63,701 nt of DNA from Planctomycetia bacterium (GCA_030537455.1 JAUNMR010000004.1:104746-168446), one strand, 5' to 3'; shown: positions 27,005 through 35,782, numbered from the stretch's first letter. Numbers and translations: made by a program. The notes: generated by a model from the sequence alone, not told the origin.

Positions 27005-29857
27005 TTAGAAGAATCGACCTCCGCCAAAGAGTCCGAATCCACGACCGCCGCCGAAACCTGAGGACGAACCGCCGGTATCGGACGCAGAAGGATTAAAGGC
27101 GTTCACACCGTTGCTCGTCGGGTGAGGATTCGTGTCGTAGAGCGGTGGCGCCGCAACGAACGTTTTGATTTGACCGACTTTAGCCGGCATACCGTTAGCG
27201 GTCGTCTTAGGTTGCTGATAAGCAAACGCCTGTTGCTGTTGACCATTTTGCTGAGATTGCGCGTTCGTGGCGTTCTTATCCTCATCTGGCGCGGGACGAT
27301 CGATCACCATACCGGTGGACGTACCGCGAATAGTAATCGCGTTGTTTTGGATCGGACGACGATAGTTGTCGTAACCGCCGTACTGGTCGGTTCCGCCATG
27401 GTCGACAACGAAGCTAAAGTTAGCGCCACAGTTCGACTGAGCATGGTAGGTCAAACTACCGGAGGAGTAGCCCTGGGCATTACCGTAGTAAGAGTCGTTG
27501 CCGCGGTAATTCATAAGCACGCCGATACTGCCTTCTCCGCCGGCGCCCTGAGTGAGACCGCCGGTCGCTTCGAAGGAGTCGTTGCCCTGGAAGTCGACAA
27601 GGAAGCCGGCGCCGAGGTCCCAACCCATACCGGTTCCCATGATCGTACCGCCGTAAACGTCGTCGCCGTCGTCGTCAAAGAGGTAACCGCAAGCATAGTG
27701 GCAACCGAAGCCATTGCCGAAACGTTGCCAACGTCGTTCGCGTCGCGCCGTGCCGTCGTACATTGTCGAGGTTGCCGCGTAACGTGTGTCGTTACCGCGG
27801 AAATCACGCGCCACGCCAATGCCCATCCAGTAGCCGCCGCCGTGACCGAAGTAGTCGAACTCATAGGCGTCGTCGCCGCCGCCGTCAATGAGCGTGCCGA
27901 TACCGCCGCAAGCGACGCGACGAATACCAGCGCCAACGCCCTGTCCCCAGCCGTCGTAGCCGGGATGTTCCGGGTAGGAGTCGAAGTAGTAACCGCCTAC
28001 GTAATAATGGTCGTTTCCATCACGGTCGACAATAGCGCCGAAACCGCCGGGCGAACCGACGCCTTGGGCGATCATTGCGGCGCGATAATCGTCTTTACCC
28101 CCGCGATCAAGGAGCATGCCGAAACCGCAAAGAGCCGTGCCTTGGCAACGCATAAATCCTAAGTATTTATCGTCGCCTTTTTCATTAATCAACGCTGCGA
28201 AACCGCCTATGCAACTGCCCTGGCAGACGTCTTTCGCCATATACGTGTCATTACCGCCGGCGTCGTACCAGACGGAAACGCCGAGAATCGCGCTGCCCTG
28301 AATCGCAACGTTCTTACCGACGTATTCGTCGTTGCCGTCGCCAAGGTCGATCACTACCAGGAGCGGACGATTCAAGACGCACGCGCCTTCGTTATAGACG
28401 TCGTCCCCGCCAAGATCAATAATGCAACAGGCCTTGGGATATTTATCAAGATCCCAAACGTTGCGTCCGCGACCGCCGATGAGAATATCGCCCGCCTCGG
28501 TATTGATAATACCAACCTGTTGATCGTTGCTGAGCGTTACTTTTTTGAGGCTTTCGAAATCAACCTTTCCAAGCGCGTCGAGGGTTTGGGGGTCAAGGAG
28601 CGACAGGATCGTTTCACCGGCGTCATAGAGTTCGCTCTTATTCATTTTTTCCAGAGCGTCCACAAGATATTGCGCGCGCCCGCGACTAGGCACGGTGTGA
28701 CCGCTTTGTACTTGACCGCAGAAGATAGCATACGCCTCGTTCATAACAGCGTCGAGATCTTTCTGGCTCATAGGAGCAATCGCTTTAGCGTGCTTACTGG
28801 CGGCTTCCACCAGCGCGGCTTTGACCATATCGAGCGCTTCTTCAGGGGTATTCGCGGCGACATGTTCGCGCCGATTCTGACGAACATTAACGTCCATGAG
28901 GCGACGCGCTAGACGCACGCCCTCTACGACCTCTTCGGAATTGCCGAGGAAGAGTTGTCCCCACGCGCGTGACATACGCTCCACCTCGCCTACGGTCGCA
29001 AGGGGATCCTGATAGATATGCTCGTACCACTTGAGACGGCAGCGTGAGTTCAACTCGTTACCGGTCTGCAGACCTTCGGTACGGCGTCGAATACTCGCGT
29101 TATAGGCGCGCCAGCGGTCATAAAGCGCCGCTCCGCCATGAGCTTTGAGGTTTTCGATTATATCGTTAGACATATCCCTCACAGCCCTTTCCGCCTCGCG
29201 GTAGCCGTATGAAGATTGGATCGAATCCGGAGCGCTAACCGGCTTAGCGGTCTGTTGCGGCTCGGACGTATCGCTGGCGCTGGCGTCAGGAATTTGCACA
29301 GCGGCGTCGGGCGCGTCGGGGGAATCAGCCGAGCCTTCGGTGAGCGCGCGCGCCTTATCCTCGGCGGAATCGTCTTCTTCCTGCAGTTCGGTCGTGTCTT
29401 TATCAGGATCTTGTTCATCAGACTCATTCGAGACAGCGGCGTCGCTATCGGCGGAGATCAGTCGATTCACGCCAGAGACGGACATGCCGACCATGGAGTC
29501 GGAATTGACACGAGTCGTCGTTTCGGGGGCGCGCCAGAGCACGGAGCCGACGGCGGTTTTTTCGTTAGCGGAAGCAGCGGAGTCGCTCACGCGCGGCGCG
29601 GGCGCGGCGAGCGCAGGCTTTTGACTTGATCGTGCATTATTCGAGTCGGCGTTGGCACGACGTTGCAGGCGCTGCTGAAGGAACCCTTGCGAATAGGATC
29701 CCTCGAGCGACGCGCTTTGGAACGCTGGTCGTTCCTGAGCTTGGCTCGTTGCCTCGGGCTGATTGTCATTAGCGGCGAACAGAGGCGCGACGTCTAAGAC
29801 TAAAAGGAACAGTGAGAGTGCACAAACGCGCCAAAGGAACAAGCGTTGTCGTTTCAT
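27005..29857 (-). CDS. Large secreted GGxDxY-repeat (beta-solenoid-like) protein
   Basis: The product has 950 residues. A signal peptide (about 1-29, with cleavage near LFAAND) leads to a disordered Ser/Ala/acidic segment (30-215) with many EEDD/SDAP stretches, then a helical region (about 215-450). Residues about 455-830 consist of ten or more imperfect repeats of about 30-45 residues. Their consensus is hhDxGGxDxYxxxxxxQGxxxxGhGhLhD; examples are IDLGGDDVYNEGA, YDAGGNDTYMAKD and LIDGGGDDAYEFD. The regular Asp, Gly and aromatic pattern recalls calcium-binding beta-rolls but does not match the RTX nonapeptide. A Gln/Asn/Pro linker and a Gly/Phe-rich tail (GFGGGRGFGLFGGGRFF) end the protein. 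I do not recognise a named family or an enzymatic motif. Export and calcium binding are inferred. Confidence 0.75.
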   Translation of the reverse strand: MKRQRLFLWRVCALSLFLLVLDVAPLFAANDNQPEATSQAQERPAFQSASLEGSYSQGFLQQRLQRRANADSNNARSSQKPALAAPAPRVSDSAASANEKTAVGSVLWRAPETTTRVNSDSMVGMSVSGVNRLISADSDAAVSNESDEQDPDKDTTELQEEDDSAEDKARALTEGSADSPDAPDAAVQIPDASASDTSEPQQTAKPVSAPDSIQSSYGYREAERAVRDMSNDIIENLKAHGGAALYDRWRAYNASIRRRTEGLQTGNELNSRCRLKWYEHIYQDPLATVGEVERMSRAWGQLFLGNSEEVVEGVRLARRLMDVNVRQNRREHVAANTPEEALDMVKAALVEAASKHAKAIAPMSQKDLDAVMNEAYAIFCGQVQSGHTVPSRGRAQYLVDALEKMNKSELYDAGETILSLLDPQTLDALGKVDFESLKKVTLSNDQQVGIINTEAGDILIGGRGRNVWDLDKYPKACCIIDLGGDDVYNEGACVLNRPLLVVIDLGDGNDEYVGKNVAIQGSAILGVSVWYDAGGNDTYMAKDVCQGSCIGGFAALINEKGDDKYLGFMRCQGTALCGFGMLLDRGGKDDYRAAMIAQGVGSPGGFGAIVDRDGNDHYYVGGYYFDSYPEHPGYDGWGQGVGAGIRRVACGGIGTLIDGGGDDAYEFDYFGHGGGYWMGIGVARDFRGNDTRYAATSTMYDGTARRERRWQRFGNGFGCHYACGYLFDDDGDDVYGGTIMGTGMGWDLGAGFLVDFQGNDSFEATGGLTQGAGGEGSIGVLMNYRGNDSYYGNAQGYSSGSLTYHAQSNCGANFSFVVDHGGTDQYGGYDNYRRPIQNNAITIRGTSTGMVIDRPAPDEDKNATNAQSQQNGQQQQAFAYQQPKTTANGMPAKVGQIKTFVAAPPLYDTNPHPTSNGVNAFNPSASDTGGSSSGFGGGRGFGLFGGGRFF

Positions 29858-29935
29858 TCTTGAATACCGAATTTCATAAAAAACGCGCGTGGACGTAGCG
29901 TATGAAAAGGCGTGGCGTCACCGCACGAGCATAAC

Positions 29936-29964
29936 AAAATAAGAGTTGCGTTATAACGGCGCAA
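29936..29964 (-). promoter_or_regulatory. Candidate promoter for the solenoid protein gene
   Basis: On the minus strand TTGCGC (29964-29959) and TATTTT (29941-29936) are spaced by 17 bases, with a leader of about 75 bases before the ATG at 29857. Confidence 0.4.
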
Positions 29965-30509
29965 CTAAGAGGGCGTTCACGCGCGTCGACGACCGACGCA
30001 AACTTAATCTCGACGACGCACGCGCGCTTTAACCCTTGTCTAAAAGACAAGAGTAAGAACAGAGGCGCGAACAGACCTCTCATTAGGGCAAAAGACCGCT
30101 TATCGGATATTGTCGTCAGAACTGCCGTTCTCTTGCGCGCCATTTTTCAAGGCGAACGTCAAAAAGCCCAAAACCTAAATCTAACAAACAACATTGTCCA
30201 CAAAATTGGACTGCCTGGTAAAAGACTCAATGTCGCCAACTGTCGTCAAATAAACGCGGCTTAGTAATCAACGTCTTTCAGTCAAATCTCCTAAAAAACC
30301 GATATGCCGCCCTTTTGCTATGTTTATCATTTCACCTAATTCTATCACACGCAGATTGAACCCTGATAAGGTTTAACGATCAGAGAAAAAACGTCGTGCG
30401 CGACCTGTCACTATAGGAGACCGACTCATTAGCGAGGTCGTTACAATCGGTATTACGCTAGTCACGAGCAAAAAATTTCATAAAAACCGCCTTTTTATTC
30501 CACTAATAC

Positions 30510-30538
30510 TTGTTAAAACGTCGCTAGCAAATTATCAT
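30510..30538 (+). promoter_or_regulatory. Candidate promoter for the DUF1598 gene
   Basis: TTGTTA (30510-30515) and TATCAT (30533-30538) have a 17-base spacer. The resulting leader of about 230 bases would include the structured GC-rich part. Confidence 0.5.
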
Positions 30539-30774
30539 TTATAGTAGCGTGAGAGCGCCTCGAGCCGAGCATGAATCCACGCGTGAGGAGCGCTGACAAT
30601 CGGCTTCGCTACTTTCGCGTTATAACTAGCGCTCAGGCGCGATTGGCGTCGCGTCAGAGCGTTACTGTCGCAACGTCGTTGCGCGCGAGGTCGCGACGCC
30701 CAACAAACCGGTAGCCGTCGTACTCCCGAAATTGTGTTTTTTACCGTCGAGCCTAAGTGAATTAGGAGATTTTC

Positions 30775-32214
30775 ATGAGTCGGAGCAATTTGATCGTTCG
30801 TTTGAGCGCGCTTGTGGCGCTCCTAGTCCTCTTTACCGTTCCTCTGTCGACGGCTTACGGAGCAAACAACAACTATAACAACAACAGCAACAACAATAAT
30901 AAAAATAACAACAACAATAACAACGGCAATAGCAACGTCGCGTACGGTTCTGGCGTGCTTATTGGCGTCGACGGCGTGCTAGAACGCGTCTCCCAAGACA
31001 ATGGCGAACTGGCTTATCTGCGCGAGAACTCTTTCGTGGCGGTTCCACAAGAGATGGCCAACGCCAGTAAGTTGCGCAAGGTCTCCCTTAACCGTCTGGA
31101 AGCGCAAATCGTTGCCAACAACGGGGTCGTCACCGAAGAAATGGCGAATCTCGCCGGTCTGACGCGCATTGAAAACGTCTTCGTCTATCCTGAAACCGGC
31201 GACGTTGTGCTCGCGGGTCCCGCTGAACCTTGGACGATCGGCGCTGAAGGCGCTGTTGTCGGAGCTAAGAGCGGCCGTCCCACGCTGAAACTCGAAGACC
31301 TCGTCGTCGCTATGCGCGCGTTTCCCGCTCAGGGCGAAGCGGCAAGCCTCATCGGATGCTCTATTGACCCGACCCAAACCGGTCTGCAGAATATGCAAAC
31401 CTACCTTCGAACCGCTGCGAAGCCGGCAGTTCAAAACGACGACGAATGCGTCGAATACGCGCTCGGGATTCGTGAAGCGCTCGGGCTGCAAGACGTTAAA
31501 ATCTGGGGCGTTTCCCCCAAGACGAACTTCGCCGCGACCCTCGTTGCCGCCGACTATCGTATGAAGCTCATTGGCATCGGTCTGGAACCGGCGCCCGTGA
31601 AACTCACGACGTACGTCGATCAATCTAACCCGCGCAATCGCGCCTCCAACGCACTGGTGCGCTGGTACTTCCAGCCCAAATACGACTGCGTGGTCGCCAC
31701 GGAACAGGGCGACGCCATCCAACTGGTCGGTCAAGGCGTCAATCTTCTGGGCGAAGACGAACTGGTCGCCGCTGACGGCACGCGTTCCGCCAACACCGGT
31801 CGCGGTAATCGCGCCACTCACGCCTACGCCAAGAGCTTTACCACCAAGTTCGAAAAGATCGCTGAAGTCACGCCGGTCTATGCCAATCTTCGCAATCTAA
31901 TCGACATGGCGGTCGTCGCGGCCTACATGCAAAAAGAAGACGTCTACTCCAAGGTCAACTGGACGCCGGACTTCTTCATGGACGAAAACGCCTACCAAAC
32001 CGAAACGAACAATGAGATTCGTTACGCCCAAACGGCTGTGAACGTCATTCATCGCGGCGCCAATACCACGTCCTTCCCGACCGGCGGCGGCGTTATGATC
32101 GAACCGACTCGCGCGCTCGCTCCGGAAAACCTCAAGTACGACGACAAGGGCGACGTGGAAGCCAAACGCGCCAGCTCTGAAAACTCCGATACACAGCAGT
32201 GGTGGTGGGACTGA
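30775..32214 (+). CDS. DUF1598 domain secreted protein with poly-Asn tract
   Basis: A signal peptide (SRSNLIVRLSALVALLVLFT, cut near AYGA) is followed by a tract of 20 Asn in 24 residues (31-54). The rest matches the planctomycete family DUF1598. This includes an N-terminal region with 'AVPQEMANASKLRKVSLNRL', a central 'CSIDPTQTGLQNMQTYLRT', 'KTNFAATLVAADYRMKLIGI', and a late 'NLIDMAVVAAYMQKEDVYSK'. The family is exported and has no proven function. The C-terminus ends in acidic residues and WWWD. AGGAG lies about eight bases before the ATG. The gene is probably monocistronic, between the promoter at 30510 and the hairpin at 32278-32312. Confidence 0.85.
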   Translation: MSRSNLIVRLSALVALLVLFTVPLSTAYGANNNYNNNSNNNNKNNNNNNNGNSNVAYGSGVLIGVDGVLERVSQDNGELAYLRENSFVAVPQEMANASKLRKVSLNRLEAQIVANNGVVTEEMANLAGLTRIENVFVYPETGDVVLAGPAEPWTIGAEGAVVGAKSGRPTLKLEDLVVAMRAFPAQGEAASLIGCSIDPTQTGLQNMQTYLRTAAKPAVQNDDECVEYALGIREALGLQDVKIWGVSPKTNFAATLVAADYRMKLIGIGLEPAPVKLTTYVDQSNPRNRASNALVRWYFQPKYDCVVATEQGDAIQLVGQGVNLLGEDELVAADGTRSANTGRGNRATHAYAKSFTTKFEKIAEVTPVYANLRNLIDMAVVAAYMQKEDVYSKVNWTPDFFMDENAYQTETNNEIRYAQTAVNVIHRGANTTSFPTGGGVMIEPTRALAPENLKYDDKGDVEAKRASSENSDTQQWWWD

Positions 32215-32277
32215 GCTGTCTTTCGCGCAACTGCGTTGTAAACGCCACGCATAGCGTCGTGAAAAGAGAATAAGATT

Positions 32278-32312
32278 ACGGACGCGCCGATTCAATTCGA
32301 CGCGTCCGTTCT
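32278..32312 (+). terminator. Probable terminator after the DUF1598 gene
   Basis: A nine-base-pair perfect stem (32278-32286 with 32301-32309) has a 14-base loop, followed by TTCTATTT, a modest T tract. Confidence 0.5.
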
Positions 32313-32589
32313 ATTTAAATTCGCTGGGATAAAATACGTAATGGCGCGCTCTGCAATAGGCGCCGCGCACAATGCGTCGACGCCGCAACGAGCTTGCCAA
32401 AAGCGTCGTGTCGGAGCACGGGCAATAAAAAATGGCGCGGTCAACTCGCCTCCTGCGAACGACCGCGCCTGTGCGCTTCCTTGCGCTTGCGGAGCGTCCA
32501 TGCTCCTTGTAATTCGCCGCGTCCTTGCGACGAAGAAACCGTAATGTACTGATTGCGCCCTTTATTTCAACGTCGTTGGACGTTTGGAC
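32313..32589. other. Intergenic stretch with no supported protein gene
   Basis: Two short overlapping frames on opposite strands (32292-32501 minus and 32341-32544 plus) have no family resemblance or suitably spaced ribosome-binding site. The only clear element is the minus-strand terminator at 32425-32469. A small transcript read from the minus strand between about 32580 and 32425 is possible. Confidence 0.4.
32425..32469 (-). terminator. Intrinsic terminator on the minus strand
   Basis: A nine-base-pair GC-rich stem (32434-32442 with 32461-32469) is followed, in the minus direction, by a run of six Ts. It lies 120 bases beyond the end of the lipoprotein gene at 32590. Confidence 0.7.
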
Positions 32590-33201
32590 TTAGCGGTATT
32601 TTTTTCCGTCGGTCTGCTCAGCGACGCGCGTGAAGTTCTCGGTCGCGGCGCGTTCCTCTTGCGCAACGACGTCCATAACGTTTTCCTCAAAGTTCACGGC
32701 AATATCGCCGACGGTAAAGGCGGCGATTCGCCAGGCGCCGGCGGAGTTTGTGAGCACAAAGGTGAGCGTGTCCATCTGAAGGTCGCCGTTTTCACCGTAG
32801 TCCTCCACTTCGACCCATGCAAGCGCGCGACCGCCGTTCGCTTTGGTCTTCTGAATAATGCGCCAGCGAATACTATTGCTCGCTTGAGTGGCAAATTGCT
32901 CGCGTTGCGCCTCTTGAGCCGTGGGCGATAGGAGTTCAAAGGCCGCGTCGTCGTCGCCGCTAAAGAACGCTTTAAAGAACGCGTTGACAACGCCTTCTGG
33001 CGATTCTGGATTCTCTACGTCGAGCGGTTCTTCGTCGAGTTCCAGCGTCGGCTTGGTCTGAGATTCCTCTTGAACGTTCTCCACCGACGCGTCGCTCGAC
33101 GCTTTATCGGCGGAACTCGATTCGTTCAACTTGGAGCCACAACCCGTGGCGTAACAAGTGAAAGCCGCGCATATTACAATCAAAAAAGCCAGACGTGCCA
33201 T
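32590..33201 (-). CDS. Lipoprotein with an NTF2-like/DUF4878-like domain
   Basis: The first 21 residues are a lipoprotein signal ending in a lipobox (CYATGC), so the protein is probably anchored by Cys21 outside the inner membrane. A Ser/Asp/Glu-rich linker (about 25-65) precedes a compact domain. It begins 'SPEGVVNAFFKAFFSGDDDA', followed by FELLSPTAQEAQ, and ends with a strand 'GAWRIAAFTVGDIAV', the layout of small NTF2-like lipoprotein domains such as DUF4878. These bind ligands or act as assembly factors; no catalytic residues are evident. It is divergent from hemD. Confidence 0.7.
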   Translation of the reverse strand: MARLAFLIVICAAFTCYATGCGSKLNESSSADKASSDASVENVQEESQTKPTLELDEEPLDVENPESPEGVVNAFFKAFFSGDDDAAFELLSPTAQEAQREQFATQASNSIRWRIIQKTKANGGRALAWVEVEDYGENGDLQMDTLTFVLTNSAGAWRIAAFTVGDIAVNFEENVMDVVAQEERAATENFTRVAEQTDGKKYR

Positions 33202-33392
33202 TGAAATCCTTCACTAGTTGTTATGATACTTTTAGCGCATCCGTCGCGCTAAGTCGTTTAATGATCAACGACGCGACAATAGTGACGAAATTATCAATTA
33301 GCGTCAATGTCAATTCGGCGCTTATTTAAACTTTTTTATTCGCCGACGCGTCAGGCGCGTAGCCTAGCGAGTCAAATGGAACACAAGCGACC

Positions 33393-34211
33393 ATGTCGAA
33401 ACAACGTCCACTGGAGGAGATAACGGTTCTAGCGACGCGCGCGCGCGCAGATTCGGAAAAACTTTGCGCGCAACTGGAAGCGCTAGGCGCACAAACCTTG
33501 ATACAGCCCGGGATAGAGATTCTCCCGGCAGAAGACCCAGAGGCGCTACACGACGCGTGTCGCGCGGTTGTAAACGGTCAGTTTAACTGGCTCGTCTTTT
33601 CAAGCGTCAACGGCGTGCGATACGCCCTGGCGAAGCTAAAGGAACTCTGCGCGTCAAGCGCACAAGACGTCGATGAGACGTTCACGACCCTGGGCGTACG
33701 TTGTGCGGCGGTCGGCGCTAAGACGTCGCAAGCGCTACGGGAGGAGAAGATCGAGTGTGCGCTAGAACCAAGGGACTTTAACGCGCAGGCGCTCGCGGAG
33801 AGTTTTTTAGCGCTGGGCGAATCGCTCAGTAGCGCGCGGATTCTCTCATTTCGCGCCAATCGCGGTTCCCAGACGCTCGCCGACGCCTTGCGCGAACGCG
33901 TCGCGAGGTTTGAGGAGGTCACGGCGTATCGTAGCGTTGACGCGACACATTATGCGCCGGGAATTGAGACGGCGTTGCGTCACGGTCGCGTCGACTTCAC
34001 TCTCGTTATGAGTTCCGCCACTGGCTACGCGTTGTGTAAACTCTTTGGGGACAATCTTAACAAGACGCGTTTTTTAGCGCTCAGCGAGCAAATCGCACAC
34101 GCGCTACGTCAATGTGGCGCGACGGTCGCCGGCGTGGCGCAAGAGGCGACAACGGAATCGCTCATTGCGCTGACCGTCGAACAGGGGAAACGCCTCAAAC
34201 GCACGCGCTAA
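33393..34211 (+). CDS. hemD: Uroporphyrinogen-III synthase
   Basis: HemD cyclises hydroxymethylbilane to uroporphyrinogen III in the tetrapyrrole pathway. The family has low sequence conservation, but the expected pieces are present: an opening strand 'EITVLATRARADSEKL', 'NWLVFSSVNGVRYAL' near residue 65, 'RCAAVGAKTSQALRE' near 105, the later 'ILSFRANRGSQTLADALRER' with VARFEEVTAYRS after it, and 'DFTLVMSSATGYALCKLFG' near 200. The 272-residue length fits (246 in E. coli). The gene is monocistronic and convergent with rhaA. Other heme genes are not in the window. Confidence 0.82.
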   Translation: MSKQRPLEEITVLATRARADSEKLCAQLEALGAQTLIQPGIEILPAEDPEALHDACRAVVNGQFNWLVFSSVNGVRYALAKLKELCASSAQDVDETFTTLGVRCAAVGAKTSQALREEKIECALEPRDFNAQALAESFLALGESLSSARILSFRANRGSQTLADALRERVARFEEVTAYRSVDATHYAPGIETALRHGRVDFTLVMSSATGYALCKLFGDNLNKTRFLALSEQIAHALRQCGATVAGVAQEATTESLIALTVEQGKRLKRTR

Positions 34212-34239
34212 CTACTGTCAGCGCGTCACAGACAAAAGA

Positions 34240-34275
34240 AGAGCGCGCACGACCATTGGCAGTCGAGCGCGCTCT
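34240..34275. terminator. Hairpin between convergent hemD and rhaA
   Basis: A nine-base-pair perfect stem (34240-34248 with 34267-34275) lies between the two stop codons. T tracts are poor on both sides, so it may stop transcription only weakly, or may protect the 3' ends. Confidence 0.5.
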
Positions 34276-34324
34276 AAATTATTAAGTCGCGTAAGCTAAT
34301 GCGGAACGAACGTCGTACTTGGCG

Positions 34325-35581
34325 TTAGCGCTTGCTTTGCACGTCCTTTTCGTACTGTTCGTACTCGGCGATCCACTTTTCGCCCACGGGCACGTTGTTC
34401 TTTTCGCAGTAGTAATCCCAAACCGGACCAAAGGGCGCGGACTTGAGTTCTTCCAGAAGCGCGAGACGCTTAGTGAAGTTGAAATCGTTCTCCAGGGCGC
34501 GTAGCGCGTCAAGCGGTTCCAGCGCGGCGCAAAGGAGCGCTTTGATCGCGCAACGCGTGCCAATGGTCCAGGCCGCAACGCGATTAAGCGTGCCGTCGAA
34601 GTAGTCGAGCGCGAAGAAGGTGCGTTCCAGTAGGTTATTGCGCATGAGTTCTTCGGCGATTGCGCGCATCTGGTCGTTCCAGATAACGACGTGGTCGGAG
34701 TCCCAACGCACGCCACGGCTCACGTGCAGGAGCAGTTCGTCGACAAACATACTGGCAGAGGTGAGTTTATCGCTAATGCATTCGGTCGGATGGAAGTGAC
34801 CGGCGTCGAGCGTGAGAACGAGGTTGTTCTTAATGGCGTACCCCATGCAGAACTCATGGCTACCGACGGTGTAACTTTCCACGCCGATCCCGAAGAGTTT
34901 GCTTTCGATACCATCGCGAATATTTTCACGCGGGTACTTCACAGAGAAGATTTCGTCATAGGACGCGGCGAGGCGTTGACGCGGGGCGAGACGATCGACG
35001 GGCGTGTCTTTTAAGCCGTCGGGGGTCCAGTGGTTGACCACGCAGGGCGAGCCGAGGGATTCGCCAAAGAAGTTAGCGATTTTACGGCAACGCTTGTCGT
35101 GTTCGATCCAGAAATCTCGGATTTGCTTCTTCGGGTGCGACAAGGTCAAACCGTCGGCGGCGTATTCGTGCGAGAAGAACGTCGGATTGAAGTCCAAACC
35201 GATCTGGTTCGCCTTAGCCCAATCGACCCAGCCTTGGAAATGCTCGGGTTCAATTTCGTCACGATCGACTTTTTTGCCGCCGTTTTCGAGGTAGATCGCG
35301 TGAAGGTTGAAGCGTTGCTTACCGGGAATGAGCGAAAAGGCTTTTTCCGCGTCGGCGCGCAGTTCATCGGGCGTGCGAGCCTTACCGGGATAATTACCGG
35401 TGGAGAGAATACCGCCGCCAGTGAGACCGGCTGCGTTTTCGAAACCGCCGACGTCGTCCCCTTGCCAGCAGTGCAACGAGATCTCGATTTGGTTGACTTT
35501 CGCCATGGCCGCTTCAACGTCAACGCCAAGTTCCGCGTAACGTTCTTTTGCCAATTCATACGCTTGTTCAATCTTACCCAT
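34325..35581 (-). CDS. rhaA: L-rhamnose isomerase
   Basis: RhaA converts L-rhamnose to L-rhamnulose, the first step of rhamnose breakdown. The 418 residues match the E. coli length (419). Typical segments are 'QIEISLHCWQGDDVGGFE' near 25-42, 'GNYPGKARTPDELRADAEKA', 'RFNLHAIYLENGGKKVDRDE', the metal and substrate region 'SHEFCMGYAIKNNLVLTLDAG' with HFHPTE after it, and 'VRWDSDHVVI'. The ATG at 35581 (MGKIEQAYELA) has GGAG about 11 bases upstream; a longer frame from 35629 lacks such a site. No rhaB or rhaD is adjacent. It is divergent from the small Tat lipoprotein, with an operator-like palindrome between. Confidence 0.95.
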   Translation of the reverse strand: MGKIEQAYELAKERYAELGVDVEAAMAKVNQIEISLHCWQGDDVGGFENAAGLTGGGILSTGNYPGKARTPDELRADAEKAFSLIPGKQRFNLHAIYLENGGKKVDRDEIEPEHFQGWVDWAKANQIGLDFNPTFFSHEYAADGLTLSHPKKQIRDFWIEHDKRCRKIANFFGESLGSPCVVNHWTPDGLKDTPVDRLAPRQRLAASYDEIFSVKYPRENIRDGIESKLFGIGVESYTVGSHEFCMGYAIKNNLVLTLDAGHFHPTECISDKLTSASMFVDELLLHVSRGVRWDSDHVVIWNDQMRAIAEELMRNNLLERTFFALDYFDGTLNRVAAWTIGTRCAIKALLCAALEPLDALRALENDFNFTKRLALLEELKSAPFGPVWDYYCEKNNVPVGEKWIAEYEQYEKDVQSKR

Positions 35582-35693
35582 ATTCAAGAAGTCTCCTGTA
35601 TGGCGTAGCGTCGTAGCGCGTGCGAACACGAACTTGCGACTTTTATCATATAAAAACTATTTCGTTCTAATGAACCAATCAAAAATTCCGATA

Positions 35694-35722
35694 TTAACAG
35701 TAATACAACTTTTTTGTATCCT
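35694..35722 (+). promoter_or_regulatory. Promoter for the 67-residue Tat lipoprotein
   Basis: TTAACA (35694-35699) and TATCCT (35717-35722) are spaced by 17 bases. Transcription would begin near 35729, just upstream of the palindrome. Confidence 0.55.
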
Positions 35723-35732
35723 AGCGCAAGGT

Positions 35733-35747
35733 CAACCCCTGGGGTTG
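35733..35747. promoter_or_regulatory. Operator-like palindrome overlapping the transcription start
   Basis: CAACCCC-T-GGGGTTG is a perfect inverted repeat of seven bases around one central base. It lies about 11 bases after the -10 box, a position where a bound repressor would block transcription. No regulator is identified. Confidence 0.4.
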
Positions 35748-35782
35748 TCGTCACTGAAGCATGAAGATCAAGGACGAAACTA

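Larger units (their letters stand above)
29858..30774. other. 917-base divergent intergenic region with long leaders
   Basis: This gap separates the solenoid gene (minus) from the DUF1598 gene (plus). It is AT-rich from about 30150 to 30545 and GC-rich from about 30545 to 30774. Two candidate promoters are annotated separately. Positions 30545-30610 can fold into a multi-armed structure: GTAGCG pairs with CGCTAC at the ends, and AGCGCCTC pairs with a later GAGGAGCGCT. An 89-codon frame on the minus strand (29874-30143) lacks a ribosome-binding site and recognisable sequence, so I do not call it a gene. Confidence 0.5.

Noticed and set aside
27122..28162. 346-codon plus-strand frame opposite the solenoid gene
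   Set aside because: It mirrors the Gly/Asp repeats of the true gene and has a composition (Val, Ala and Arg runs) typical of antisense shadow frames.
29874..30143. 89-codon minus-strand frame with a hydrophobic patch upstream of the solenoid gene
   Set aside because: No ribosome-binding site, no family resemblance, and it overlaps the probable promoter of the downstream gene.
32292..32544. Two overlapping short frames on opposite strands
   Set aside because: Neither shows a signal, domain or properly spaced ribosome-binding site, and a terminator hairpin runs through both.
32424..32560. Possible small SRP-like RNA on the minus strand
   Set aside because: A GGAAG-containing loop is present, but the conserved SRP apical sequence and pairing pattern are missing.
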